From NCBI GenBank assembly GCA_905193995.1, contig CAJJQT010000144.1, positions 1 through 5,419 of the forward strand: 5,419 nt of DNA, written 5' to 3'. Position numbers and translations under genes: made by a program. The notes beneath the pieces were generated by a model that saw only the letters and a list, made by a program, of their open reading frames with translations, made no database searches and was not told the DNA's origin. Every line of letters starts with the position of its first letter. Within the stretch, counting starts at the first letter, position 1. Positions 1 through 5,419 of this stretch are shown in pieces. This DNA is from an uncultured Porphyromonadaceae bacterium. GTDB taxonomy: Bacteria; Bacteroidota; Bacteroidia; Bacteroidales; Muribaculaceae.

Positions 1-241
1 TCAGGAAGCGGTCGTTGTTCTTGAGTACCACGCTGTTGAGGTCGGCAAGGTTGAAGTATTCGCGCGGTATTATGACTGATGAGAAGAACTGGTTCTTGAA
101 TGCCACCCATTTGATGTGTCCTGTCAGCGATTCGGATTCGTCCTTGCCCGAGTTGAGATCTTCGGGGCTGTCGCCTACCAGTTTATAATATATGGCAGAG
201 TTGCGTTCTTCGAATGTGCGGCCTTTTTCGTTGCGCGCCAT
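1..241 (-). CDS. yidC: YidC continuation in the shifted frame, partial at window edge
   Basis: This stretch is open for 80 codons on the minus strand, from the ATG at 239-241 to the left edge, and is the direct continuation of the yidC periplasmic domain. It begins MARNEKGRTFEERNSAIYYK and contains KWVAFKNQFFSSVII, which matches the tract of Bacteroidetes YidC that precedes the second membrane segment. It is one base out of frame with the upstream part (codons 240-242 against 239-241). The ATG at 241 is probably an internal methionine and not a real start, because the same frame upstream (Ser/Pro/Cys-rich) does not look like YidC and there is no promoter or ribosome binding site. It could be a genuine pseudogene fragment, or a normal part of yidC if the break is a sequencing or assembly error. 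Confidence 0.85.
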   Translation of the reverse strand, partial: MARNEKGRTFEERNSAIYYKLVGDSPEDLNSGKDESESLTGHIKWVAFKNQFFSSVIIPREYFNLADLNSVVLKNNDRFL

Positions 242-1061
242 GCCCGATAGCAGCGGTGGATGCGGGCAGCAGGACGGAGGCATTGTGCTGGACGAGCTCC
301 ATGCCCACCACGTACGAGTCCGGCGCCAGCGTGTAGCGTATGCCCCAGAAAGCGTCGTCGCCCAGCGGTAGAGTCATCATCAAGGTCGTGTCGTTCTCCA
401 TGACGGGCACAAAGTTGAACTCGCGGGTATCGAATCGCTGGTATTCGGTGGTGAATTCGAAGCTGTAGCCGTCGTCGGGGCCGCGGAAGAGCTCGATCGG
501 GCCCGGGTTCTCGCCTACTTCGGTTTTGTAGTCTTTGAGGACGACCGACGAGATCATGGCGCCGCGCGAGCTGACTGTAACGCGGATTTTGTCGTTCTCG
601 AGCACTGTCGTCGTGTCGGTGCCTCCCAGGCTTGGAGCCAAACCTTTGTATTTTTCGACACGCGCGTTGAGCCCTGTGACGGCGGCGATAGCCTGTGAGC
701 GCAGGGCGGTGGCGGCCGTGTCGGGCGTGCCGAGTGAGTGGACTTCGAATGCAGTGTCGGCGGCTTTGACGGTGCCGCGCAGGGTGTCACCCGAGATGGT
801 CAGGTCGAAGTCGGCGTTGCGGAGAGCCACGGTGCCGTCGGCGGCGGGTGTGCCGACGGTGCGGACTGCCTTGGCGAGCTGGGCCAGGGCCTCGGCGTCG
901 AGCGAGTCGGCCGCGGCGGTCTGTGCCGGAGTGTTGTTTGCGGTGTTTGCGGTCGCGGGAGCAGTCTGCTGCTCTTCGGTCGGAGCGGGCTTGTTGCAGT
1001 ACATGAAGCCGAAGAAGATGGCTCCCATGCAGATCAGGCCGTAGAGGGTGTTTTTATCCAT
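183..1061 (-). CDS. yidC: Membrane protein insertase YidC, N-terminal part, ending early by frame break
   Basis: YidC inserts and folds inner-membrane proteins, alone or with the Sec translocon. This 292-codon frame holds the N-terminal membrane anchor (about residues 5-22, ending in FMYCN), an Ala/Thr/Gln-rich linker (about 24-66) and a beta-rich periplasmic domain (about 150-272, for example SSRGAMISSVVLKDY). Residues after about 273 (HGAQRKRPHIRRTQ onward) do not look like YidC and stop at a TAA at 183-185. The YidC reading resumes in another frame from 241 leftwards, so this is one gene with a break, not a short protein. Bacteroidetes YidC is about 600 residues or more, so the conserved five-helix insertase domain lies off the left edge. 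The ATG at 1059-1061 sits 37 bases after the pyrG stop, with no Shine-Dalgarno-like site and no terminator between, so the two are probably cotranscribed. Identification is firm; whether the gene is intact in the cell is not known. Confidence 0.93.
   Translation of the reverse strand: MDKNTLYGLICMGAIFFGFMYCNKPAPTEEQQTAPATANTANNTPAQTAAADSLDAEALAQLAKAVRTVGTPAADGTVALRNADFDLTISGDTLRGTVKAADTAFEVHSLGTPDTAATALRSQAIAAVTGLNARVEKYKGLAPSLGGTDTTTVLENDKIRVTVSSRGAMISSVVLKDYKTEVGENPGPIELFRGPDDGYSFEFTTEYQRFDTREFNFVPVMENDTTLMMTLPLGDDAFWGIRYTLAPDSYVVGMELVQHNASVLLPASTAAIGHGAQRKRPHIRRTQLCHIL
239..248 (-). other. Frame break within yidC
   Basis: Codon 272 (Ile, 246-248) is the last residue that fits YidC in the upstream frame; the downstream frame becomes YidC-like at the Met codon 239-241. 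The shift equals one surplus base or a loss of 3n-1 bases. From memory, Bacteroidetes relatives have an Asp-Trp containing stretch of roughly 6-8 residues just before the EKGR tract. That stretch is absent here, so a short deletion of about 20 bases fits better than a single-base error. No slippery heptamer of the usual X-XXY-YYZ type is seen at the site. Confidence 0.75.
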
Positions 1062-1098
1062 TGGCAGGTGTTGTTGTCGGTTTTATGTAGGGTAAGGT

Positions 1099-2715
1099 CT
1101 ATTTGTTGCGCGAGTGCTTGTAGTCTATGGCCGCCTTGATGAACGAGATGAACAGCGGATGCGGCGACAGCACCGTCGCAGAGTATTCGGGATGGTACTG
1201 CGTGCCGATAAACCAGCGCTTTTCGGGTATCTCGACCACTTCGACCAGATGCGCGTCGGGGTTCTCGCCGACGCACTGCATTCCGGCCTTCTCGAAGGCC
1301 TCGCGGTAGGCGTTGTTGAATTCGAAGCGGTGACGATGACGCTCGCTGATGTGCTCGCTGCCATAGGCAGCGGCTACCCGGCTGCCCGGACGCAGATGGC
1401 ATTCGTAGGCGCCGAGACGCATGGTTCCTCCGAGATTGGATATGCCTTTCTGCTCCTCCATCAGGTCGATGACATTGTCGGGTGTCGAGGGATTCATCTC
1501 GGTGGAATTCGCTTCGGGGAGGCCGAGGACATCGCGCGCGAATTCGATGACCATGCACTGCATGCCCAGGCAGATGCCGAACGTTGGAATGTCATGCTCG
1601 CGGCAGTAGCGCAGGGCGGTGAACTTGCCCTCGATACCGCGCTGGCCGAAGCCCGGGGCTATGATGACGCCGTCGACCGCGTCGAGGTGGGCGCCGACGT
1701 TTTCGGGTGTCAGTTTCTCGGAATTGACGTATACGATCTTCACCTTGTGGTCGTCGTAGGTGGCGGCCTGTAGCAGGGCCTCGTCGATCGACTTGTAGGC
1801 ATCCTGCAGATCGACGTACTTGCCTACCAGGGCTACGGTGACGCTTTCCGCGGCGTGGTCCATCTTGTCGAGGAAGGTCATCCACCGCCGCATGTCGGGC
1901 TCGCCCTCGGCGGGTGTGTGTGTCTTGCGCAGGATTATCTCGTCGACGTGCTGCTCGTGCATCTTAAGCGGCACACGGTAGATGGTGTCGACGTCGATCG
2001 ACTGCACAACAGCATCGGGAGCCACGTTGCAGAACAGGGCTATCTTGCGGCGCATTTCAGGCGAAATGTGGTGCTCGGTGCGCAGCACGAGCAGGTCGGG
2101 CTGTATGCCCAGTTCCTGCAACTTCTTGACAGAGTGTTGCGTCGGTTTGGTCTTGAGTTCCTTGGCGGCGGCGATGAAAGGTACGTAGGTAAGATGTACG
2201 CACAGGCTGTCGTCGCCGAGCTCCCATCGGAGCTGACGCACGGCCTCGAGGAACGGCAGCGACTCGATGTCGCCGACTACGCCGCCGATTTCGGTGATGA
2301 TGAAGTCGTAGTCGCCGGTATGACCGAGAGCCTTCACGCAGCGTTTGATTTCGTCGGTGATGTGTGGCACGATCTGCACTGTCTTGCCCAGATAGTCGCC
2401 GCGGCGTTCCTTGTCGATCACGCTCTGATAGATACGGCCGGTGGTGACGTTGTTGGCGCGGGTGGTCTTTATGTCGGTAAAGCGTTCGTAGTGGCCGAGA
2501 TCAAGGTCGGCCTCGTGACCGTCGACGGTCACATAACATTCACCATGCTCATAGGGATTGAGCGTGCCGGGGTCGATATTGATGTACGGGTCGAATTTCT
2601 GTATTGTCACCCTGAAGCCGCGGGCTTTCAGCAGGCAGGCGATCGATGACGAGATGATGCCTTTGCCAAGAGAGGAAACCACGCCTCCTGTGACGAATAT
2701 GTACTTGGTATTCAC
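1099..2715 (-). CDS. pyrG: CTP synthase (glutamine-hydrolysing)
   Basis: Makes CTP from UTP, ATP and glutamine, the last step of de novo cytidine nucleotide synthesis, in the cytoplasm as a tetramer. The protein is complete at 538 residues (E. coli about 545). The N-terminal synthetase domain (about 1-270) has the P-loop-like GGVVSSLGKGI at 10-20, the metal-binding Asp70/Asp72 region in DGHEADLDLGHYERF, Glu142 in TEIGGVVGDIES, and the UTP-site stretch KTKPTQHSVKKL at 188-199. The C-terminal class I glutaminase domain (about 293-530) has the oxyanion loop PGFGQRG, nucleophile Cys382 in GICLGMQ, and His508/Glu510 in YHPEY. All catalytic residues are present. The start is GTG (2713-2715): an in-frame TAA lies 18 bases upstream with no ATG between, and the conserved NTKYIFVTGG follows at once. 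It is divergent from the glycan operon and probably leads a two-gene unit with yidC. CTP feedback is known for the family. Confidence 0.98.
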   Translation of the reverse strand: MNTKYIFVTGGVVSSLGKGIISSSIACLLKARGFRVTIQKFDPYINIDPGTLNPYEHGECYVTVDGHEADLDLGHYERFTDIKTTRANNVTTGRIYQSVIDKERRGDYLGKTVQIVPHITDEIKRCVKALGHTGDYDFIITEIGGVVGDIESLPFLEAVRQLRWELGDDSLCVHLTYVPFIAAAKELKTKPTQHSVKKLQELGIQPDLLVLRTEHHISPEMRRKIALFCNVAPDAVVQSIDVDTIYRVPLKMHEQHVDEIILRKTHTPAEGEPDMRRWMTFLDKMDHAAESVTVALVGKYVDLQDAYKSIDEALLQAATYDDHKVKIVYVNSEKLTPENVGAHLDAVDGVIIAPGFGQRGIEGKFTALRYCREHDIPTFGICLGMQCMVIEFARDVLGLPEANSTEMNPSTPDNVIDLMEEQKGISNLGGTMRLGAYECHLRPGSRVAAAYGSEHISERHRHRFEFNNAYREAFEKAGMQCVGENPDAHLVEVVEIPEKRWFIGTQYHPEYSATVLSPHPLFISFIKAAIDYKHSRNK

Positions 2716-2726
2716 AATTAAATTGT
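2714..2726. repeat. Short perfect inverted repeat at pyrG start
   Basis: ACAATT-A-AATTGT is a perfect 6-1-6 inverted repeat that overlaps the first two bases of the pyrG GTG codon. With a single-base loop and only A-T-rich pairs it is a poor RNA hairpin. It could be a protein-binding half-site pair, or chance in an A/T-rich leader. Confidence 0.35.
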
Positions 2727-2738
2727 TTTTTTAACGCG

Positions 2739-2769
2739 CAAAGTTACTAATTCTTTCTTAAATGCCAAA
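2739..2769 (-). promoter_or_regulatory. Promoter for pyrG-yidC, Bacteroidetes type
   Basis: On the minus strand a TTTG box (2769-2766) is followed after exactly 19 bases by TAACTTTG (2746-2739), matching the known Bacteroidetes primary-sigma consensus TTTG-N19-21-TAnnTTTG. Transcription should start about 4-7 bases past the box, near 2735-2732, giving a leader of about 17-20 bases before the GTG. The A7 run at 2732-2726 falls at or just after this start. Confidence 0.78.
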
Positions 2770-2800
2770 GACTGACGGCTGTGGGTCAACAAAAAATTAT

Positions 2801-2808
2801 TAACTTTG
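2801..2808 (+). promoter_or_regulatory. Probable -7 box for the flippase operon
   Basis: TAACTTTG is an exact match to the Bacteroidetes TAnnTTTG element and is preceded by an A-rich tract (2790-2796). The upstream TTTG box is weak: only GCTG lies at the 19-base spacing (2778-2781), and TGTG at 2780-2783 is too close at 17 bases. The box ends only 10 bases before the annotated ATG at 2819, so the transcript would have almost no leader. It faces away from the pyrG promoter. Confidence 0.6.
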
Positions 2809-2818
2809 CCGATGGAAT

Positions 2819-4357
2819 ATGGACACGACATCCCGCACTGGCCGCAGCATCAGGAATATGGCAGTGGCGCTGATATACTTCGGCGCCGCCACACTGCTGC
2901 AGTTTTTCTCGCGCCGCATATTCATCGACCGCCTCGGCGTCGAGGTGCTCGGCCTGAACAGCACGGCCTATAACCTTCTGCAGTTTCTCAATCTGGCCGA
3001 ACTGGGCGTAGGACTGGCCGTGGGCTATGCTCTGTACAGACCGCTTCAGCAGAACGACCGGCGCGTTGTGGCTGAAATAGTGACAGTCCAGCGCCATTTC
3101 TACCGGCGTGTGGGCTTCGCGGTCCTCGGCGGGGCGGCGCTGCTGAGCTGTTTCTTCCCCTGGATATTCTCGGCCATGACTCTTCCGCTGTGGTATGCCT
3201 ACGCTTCGTTCGGCGTGCTTTTGCTGTCGGCGCTGCTGTCGTATTTCGTCAACTACACGCAGGTGGTGCTTCAGGCCGATCAGAAAGTCTATGTCGTGAC
3301 GCGGGCCACTCAGAGCGTCCAGCTCGTGAAGGTGACGGTTCAGATGGCCGCGGTGTGGTATCTGGCCAATCCGTACATCTGGTGGCTTGTCATAGAGGCC
3401 GCCGGGGCTGTCATCTCGGCTATCGTGCTTGACGTCGCGGTGCGCCGCCGCTATCCTTACCTGCGGCGCCCCGATATGCCGGTGGCGGAGCTGCTGCACA
3501 GGTATTCCGACATCCTTCGCGACACGCGCCGCCTGTTCGTGCACCGCATCAGCTATTATGCTCTCACACAGACATCGCCTGTCATCATCTATGCCTGCGT
3601 GTCGATGGCGATGGTGACGTATTACGGCAACTACATGATAGTCGTCATGGGGCTTCTTCTACTGCTCGACGCCGTCTTCAACGGCCTTCAGGCCGGTGTC
3701 GGCAATTTGGTGGCCGAGGGCGACAGGCCGCGCATACTTAATGTGTTCTCCGAACTGATGTCGTTGCGCTTCTTTGTCAGTTCGTTTTCGACAGCTGCGG
3801 TCGTGCTGCTCCTGCCGCCATTCATCGCCTTGTGGCTCGGCCGCCAATTTCTGCTGCCGACTGTTATGCTTGCGCTCATCGCCGCCGTGTTTGCTATCAA
3901 TTCCTACCGTCAGGTAATCGATGTGTTTAAGATCGCCTGCGGCCTGTTTGCCGACGTCTGGGCCGCGGTGGCCGAGGCGGCGCTCAACATTGGCCTTTCG
4001 GTGGCCGGAGGCCTGATCTTGGGCCTGCCGGGTATTCTTGCCGGAGTGCTTGTGTCGCTTGTGGCTATCGTAATGGTGTGGAAGCCGCATTATGTCTTCC
4101 GCAGCGGGTTGCATGAACCGGTCAGGATTTATTGGAAACTGTTCGGCCTGCATCTGCTCGCATTGTTGCCGGCGGTGGGCGTTCTGCTGCTCGCCTTGCG
4201 TTTCGTCGGACTTGATCCATATGCCGGCTTCGGGCCGCTGCTGCTCTATGGTGCGTCTGTGCTGTTTCCGTTTGCCGTCGTGCTTGTTCTGGCGCTTTAT
4301 GTCCTGGTACCGGGGCCTAAGTTGTTTATATCACGAATCAGACAGTTGCGGTCATGA
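2819..4357 (+). CDS. Polysaccharide flippase/export protein (Wzx/MATE-like, MOP superfamily)
   Basis: A 512-residue integral membrane protein that most likely flips a lipid-linked sugar chain across the inner membrane for surface polysaccharide or LPS assembly. The hydrophobicity pattern gives about 12-14 helices, roughly at 15-30, 57-75, 98-118, 122-142, 187-206, 245-263, 267-287, 318-341, 346-363, 395-421, 440-461 and 470-496. Family-like tracts include the basic lead RSIRN, SRRIFIDRLGVEVLGLN at 31-47, LQFLNLAELGVG at 54-65 and QAGVGNLVAEGD at 291-302. The loops are rich in Arg, as expected for cytoplasmic faces. The ATG at 2819 keeps the conserved-looking basic lead; Met14 (2858) is an alternative start. 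It heads the operon, and its stop overlaps the next start in ATGA. The glycosyltransferases behind it support a glycan role. The substrate cannot be told from sequence, and no wza/wzb/wzc partners are in view. Confidence 0.88.
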   Translation: MDTTSRTGRSIRNMAVALIYFGAATLLQFFSRRIFIDRLGVEVLGLNSTAYNLLQFLNLAELGVGLAVGYALYRPLQQNDRRVVAEIVTVQRHFYRRVGFAVLGGAALLSCFFPWIFSAMTLPLWYAYASFGVLLLSALLSYFVNYTQVVLQADQKVYVVTRATQSVQLVKVTVQMAAVWYLANPYIWWLVIEAAGAVISAIVLDVAVRRRYPYLRRPDMPVAELLHRYSDILRDTRRLFVHRISYYALTQTSPVIIYACVSMAMVTYYGNYMIVVMGLLLLLDAVFNGLQAGVGNLVAEGDRPRILNVFSELMSLRFFVSSFSTAAVVLLLPPFIALWLGRQFLLPTVMLALIAAVFAINSYRQVIDVFKIACGLFADVWAAVAEAALNIGLSVAGGLILGLPGILAGVLVSLVAIVMVWKPHYVFRSGLHEPVRIYWKLFGLHLLALLPAVGVLLLALRFVGLDPYAGFGPLLLYGASVLFPFAVVLVLALYVLVPGPKLFISRIRQLRS

Positions 4358-5118
4358 AAGCTTATGTCGTGAATCTGCCCTCGGATGTCGGGCGTCGGCG
4401 AGCAATGGAGCGCGAGCTGGCCGCGACGCCGTTTGCCGACGCCGAGTTTGTCGAGGCTGTCGACGGGCGCCTTATGTCGGCGGCTGAGCTTGAGGAGGCT
4501 TTCGACTTTGAAGCGTACGGCCGACGGCGTGTCGGGCGGCCGCAGCCTGGCGAGGTGGGTTGTGTGCTTTCGCACAGACTTTTGTGGCGGCGTATCGCCG
4601 ATTCAGGCGAACCGTCGGTAATCTTCGAGGATGACATAGCCTTCGACGGCGAATGGACTGACGTGCTCGAGTTTGCCCGGACTTGGCTGGCCGCTGACTC
4701 GCCCCGTGCGCTTCTGTTGCCCCGGCATTTCTTCTATACAAGGCTTGAACCGGCTGTAGGAGCGGGTCGCGTCGCCAGACCGATTCAGGGCTTCGGAACG
4801 GAGTGCTACATGATCAATGCGCCCGGTGCCCGGCTGCTGCTTTCGATTGGGCGGCCGTCGTTTATCGCTGACGAATGGGATTATTTCCACTCGCGCGGGC
4901 TCGGGCTGCTGGCATTCGTGCCGCACCCGGTCGCAGTCAACGCCCGCTTCGACAGCAACATCGAATCGCGGCACGACTGGCAATATGACTACGACGGCGC
5001 CGTCAGCACCGCCGCCAACTATCCCTGCCTGTTCGAATACACCAGGATACTGAACCGTATGCTCCTCCGCCGCCTCCACCTCCTGAAAATTTACCGCAAA
5101 TCCCCCGTCCTCCGATGA
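4354..5118 (+). CDS. Glycosyltransferase family 25, first tandem copy
   Basis: Probably a sugar transferase acting in the cytoplasm on a lipid-anchored glycan (LPS or similar). Family 25 includes LPS galactosyltransferases such as LgtB, Lex1 and LpsA. The 254-residue protein shows the family pattern: N-terminal strand MKAYVVNL, Arg cluster GRRRAMER (13-20), EAVDGR (34-39), GEVGCVLSH (66-74), the acidic motif FEDD (91-94, the DxD-like metal and nucleotide-sugar site), a YMINAPGARLLL helix (152-163), DEWDYF (173-178) and SNIESR (201-206). The C-terminal tail (about 231-254, LLRRLHLLKIYRK) is basic and amphipathic, as in peripheral membrane glycosyltransferases. The start overlaps the flippase stop (ATGA, 4354-4357), and its own stop overlaps the next gene (5115-5118), so translation is probably coupled. 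The last third uses mainly C-ending codons, unlike the first part. Family call is strong; sugar, linkage and acceptor are unknown. Confidence 0.9.
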   Translation: MKAYVVNLPSDVGRRRAMERELAATPFADAEFVEAVDGRLMSAAELEEAFDFEAYGRRRVGRPQPGEVGCVLSHRLLWRRIADSGEPSVIFEDDIAFDGEWTDVLEFARTWLAADSPRALLLPRHFFYTRLEPAVGAGRVARPIQGFGTECYMINAPGARLLLSIGRPSFIADEWDYFHSRGLGLLAFVPHPVAVNARFDSNIESRHDWQYDYDGAVSTAANYPCLFEYTRILNRMLLRRLHLLKIYRKSPVLR

Positions 5119-5419
5119 AAGCCTACGTCATAAACCTCGAAAAAGACACCGACCGCCGTCGGGCTATGGAGCGGGAATTGACCGGTACGCCTTTCGCCGA
5201 TGTCGAATTTGTGAAGGCAGTCGACGGCCGGCTTATGTCTGAGAGGGAGCTGAAAGAAGCGTTTGATTATGAGAAATTCGCGATGCGGCATATCGGGCGC
5301 CCGCAGCCGGGTGAAGTTGGGTGTGCGCTGTCGCACAGAACTGTTTGGCAGAAGATAGCAAAAGGAGACACGCCTGCGGTCGTTTTTGAGGATGACGTAA
5401 CATTCGAGGGTTCATGGGA
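5115..5419 (+). CDS. Glycosyltransferase family 25, second tandem copy, cut at window edge
   Basis: This frame is open from the ATG at 5115 to the right edge (101 full codons), so the C-terminal half is not visible. It carries the same family-25 landmarks as the gene before it at the same residue numbers: MKAYVINL (1-8), RRRAMER (14-20), KAVDGR (34-39), GRPQPGEVGCALSH (61-74) and FEDD (91-94). Aligned by eye without gaps, 67 of 101 residues are identical to the first copy; the most different stretch is residues 54-60. It starts inside the ATGA overlap with the first copy. Both copies keep the acidic motif, so this one may be an active transferase with its own acceptor or linkage; whether the gene is intact further on cannot be seen. 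Confidence 0.9.
   Translation, partial: MKAYVINLEKDTDRRRAMERELTGTPFADVEFVKAVDGRLMSERELKEAFDYEKFAMRHIGRPQPGEVGCALSHRTVWQKIAKGDTPAVVFEDDVTFEGSW

Noticed and set aside
239..248. Programmed ribosomal frameshift in yidC
   Set aside because: No slippery heptamer, downstream pseudoknot or Shine-Dalgarno-like stimulator is visible, YidC is not known to be made this way, and residues seem to be missing, which slippage would not explain.
1062..1098. Possible terminator between pyrG and yidC
   Set aside because: The 37-base gap has no stem followed by a T-run on the minus strand, so read-through into yidC is more likely.
535..1139. Plus-strand open frames opposite yidC (535-1044 and 738-1139)
   Set aside because: They are antisense to the Ala/Thr-rich linker and periplasmic domain of yidC, with low-complexity Ala/Val/Ser or Gly/Val protein and no start context.
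1034..1558. Minus-strand open frame of 174 codons overlapping pyrG and the yidC start
   Set aside because: It is an alternate frame of pyrG on the same strand, Arg/Pro/Ser-rich, and runs through the yidC start; it is a shadow.
1855..2649. Plus-strand open frame of 264 codons opposite pyrG
   Set aside because: It lies wholly antisense to a well-conserved pyrG; its protein is low-complexity, His/Val/Asp-rich and like no family I know. Long antisense frames are expected in GC-rich genes with this codon usage.
2716..2818. Possible small RNA or riboswitch in the divergent gap
   Set aside because: The gap is only about 100 bases, both promoter boxes occupy it, and neither leader is long enough for a structured element.
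2812..2830. ATG at 2812 just after the TAACTTTG box as the flippase start
   Set aside because: It is out of frame with the flippase by one base and leads into a shadow reading, so it cannot start that protein.
2786..3544. Minus-strand open frame of 252 codons opposite the start of the flippase
   Set aside because: It is antisense to the flippase and rich in His, Arg and Gln, the usual mirror of hydrophobic codons; it has no recognisable domain.

Overview
The window looks like chromosomal DNA from a GC-rich member of the Bacteroidales. The evidence is a pyrG-yidC gene pair, a YidC with a long periplasmic linker of the Bacteroidetes type, Bacteroidetes-type promoters (TTTG-N19-TAnnTTTG), and no Shine-Dalgarno-like sites upstream of starts. 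Muribaculaceae is my best guess from the protein style, but sequence reading alone cannot fix the family.

Left half, minus strand (1-2715): a complete CTP synthase gene (pyrG, 538 aa, GTG start) is followed after 37 bases by yidC, the inner-membrane protein insertase. The yidC gene runs off the left edge of the window and carries a reading-frame break near position 242. Its first 272 codons and the next 80 codons are both clearly YidC but lie in different frames, and a few residues appear to be missing at the join.

Divergent control region (2716-2818, about 100 bases): two outward-facing TAACTTTG boxes, one for pyrG (with a TTTG box at the 19-base spacing) and one for the right-hand operon (with a weak upstream box).

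Right half, plus strand (2819-5419): a tightly packed surface-glycan operon. It has a 512-residue multi-pass flippase or polysaccharide exporter, then two tandem family-25 glycosyltransferases, each joined to the gene before by a 4-base ATGA overlap. The second glycosyltransferase is cut by the right edge. Over the shared first 101 residues the two are 67/101 identical without gaps, so they come from a duplication. The likely job of this operon is to add sugars to a lipid-linked or LPS-like glycan on the cytoplasmic side and move it across the inner membrane.

No tRNA, rRNA, CRISPR, insertion sequence or convincing terminator was seen. I did not find a clearly new system. The points most worth checking are the yidC frame break, the tandem glycosyltransferase pair with its abrupt base-composition change at the gene junction, and the A-run at the predicted pyrG transcript start.
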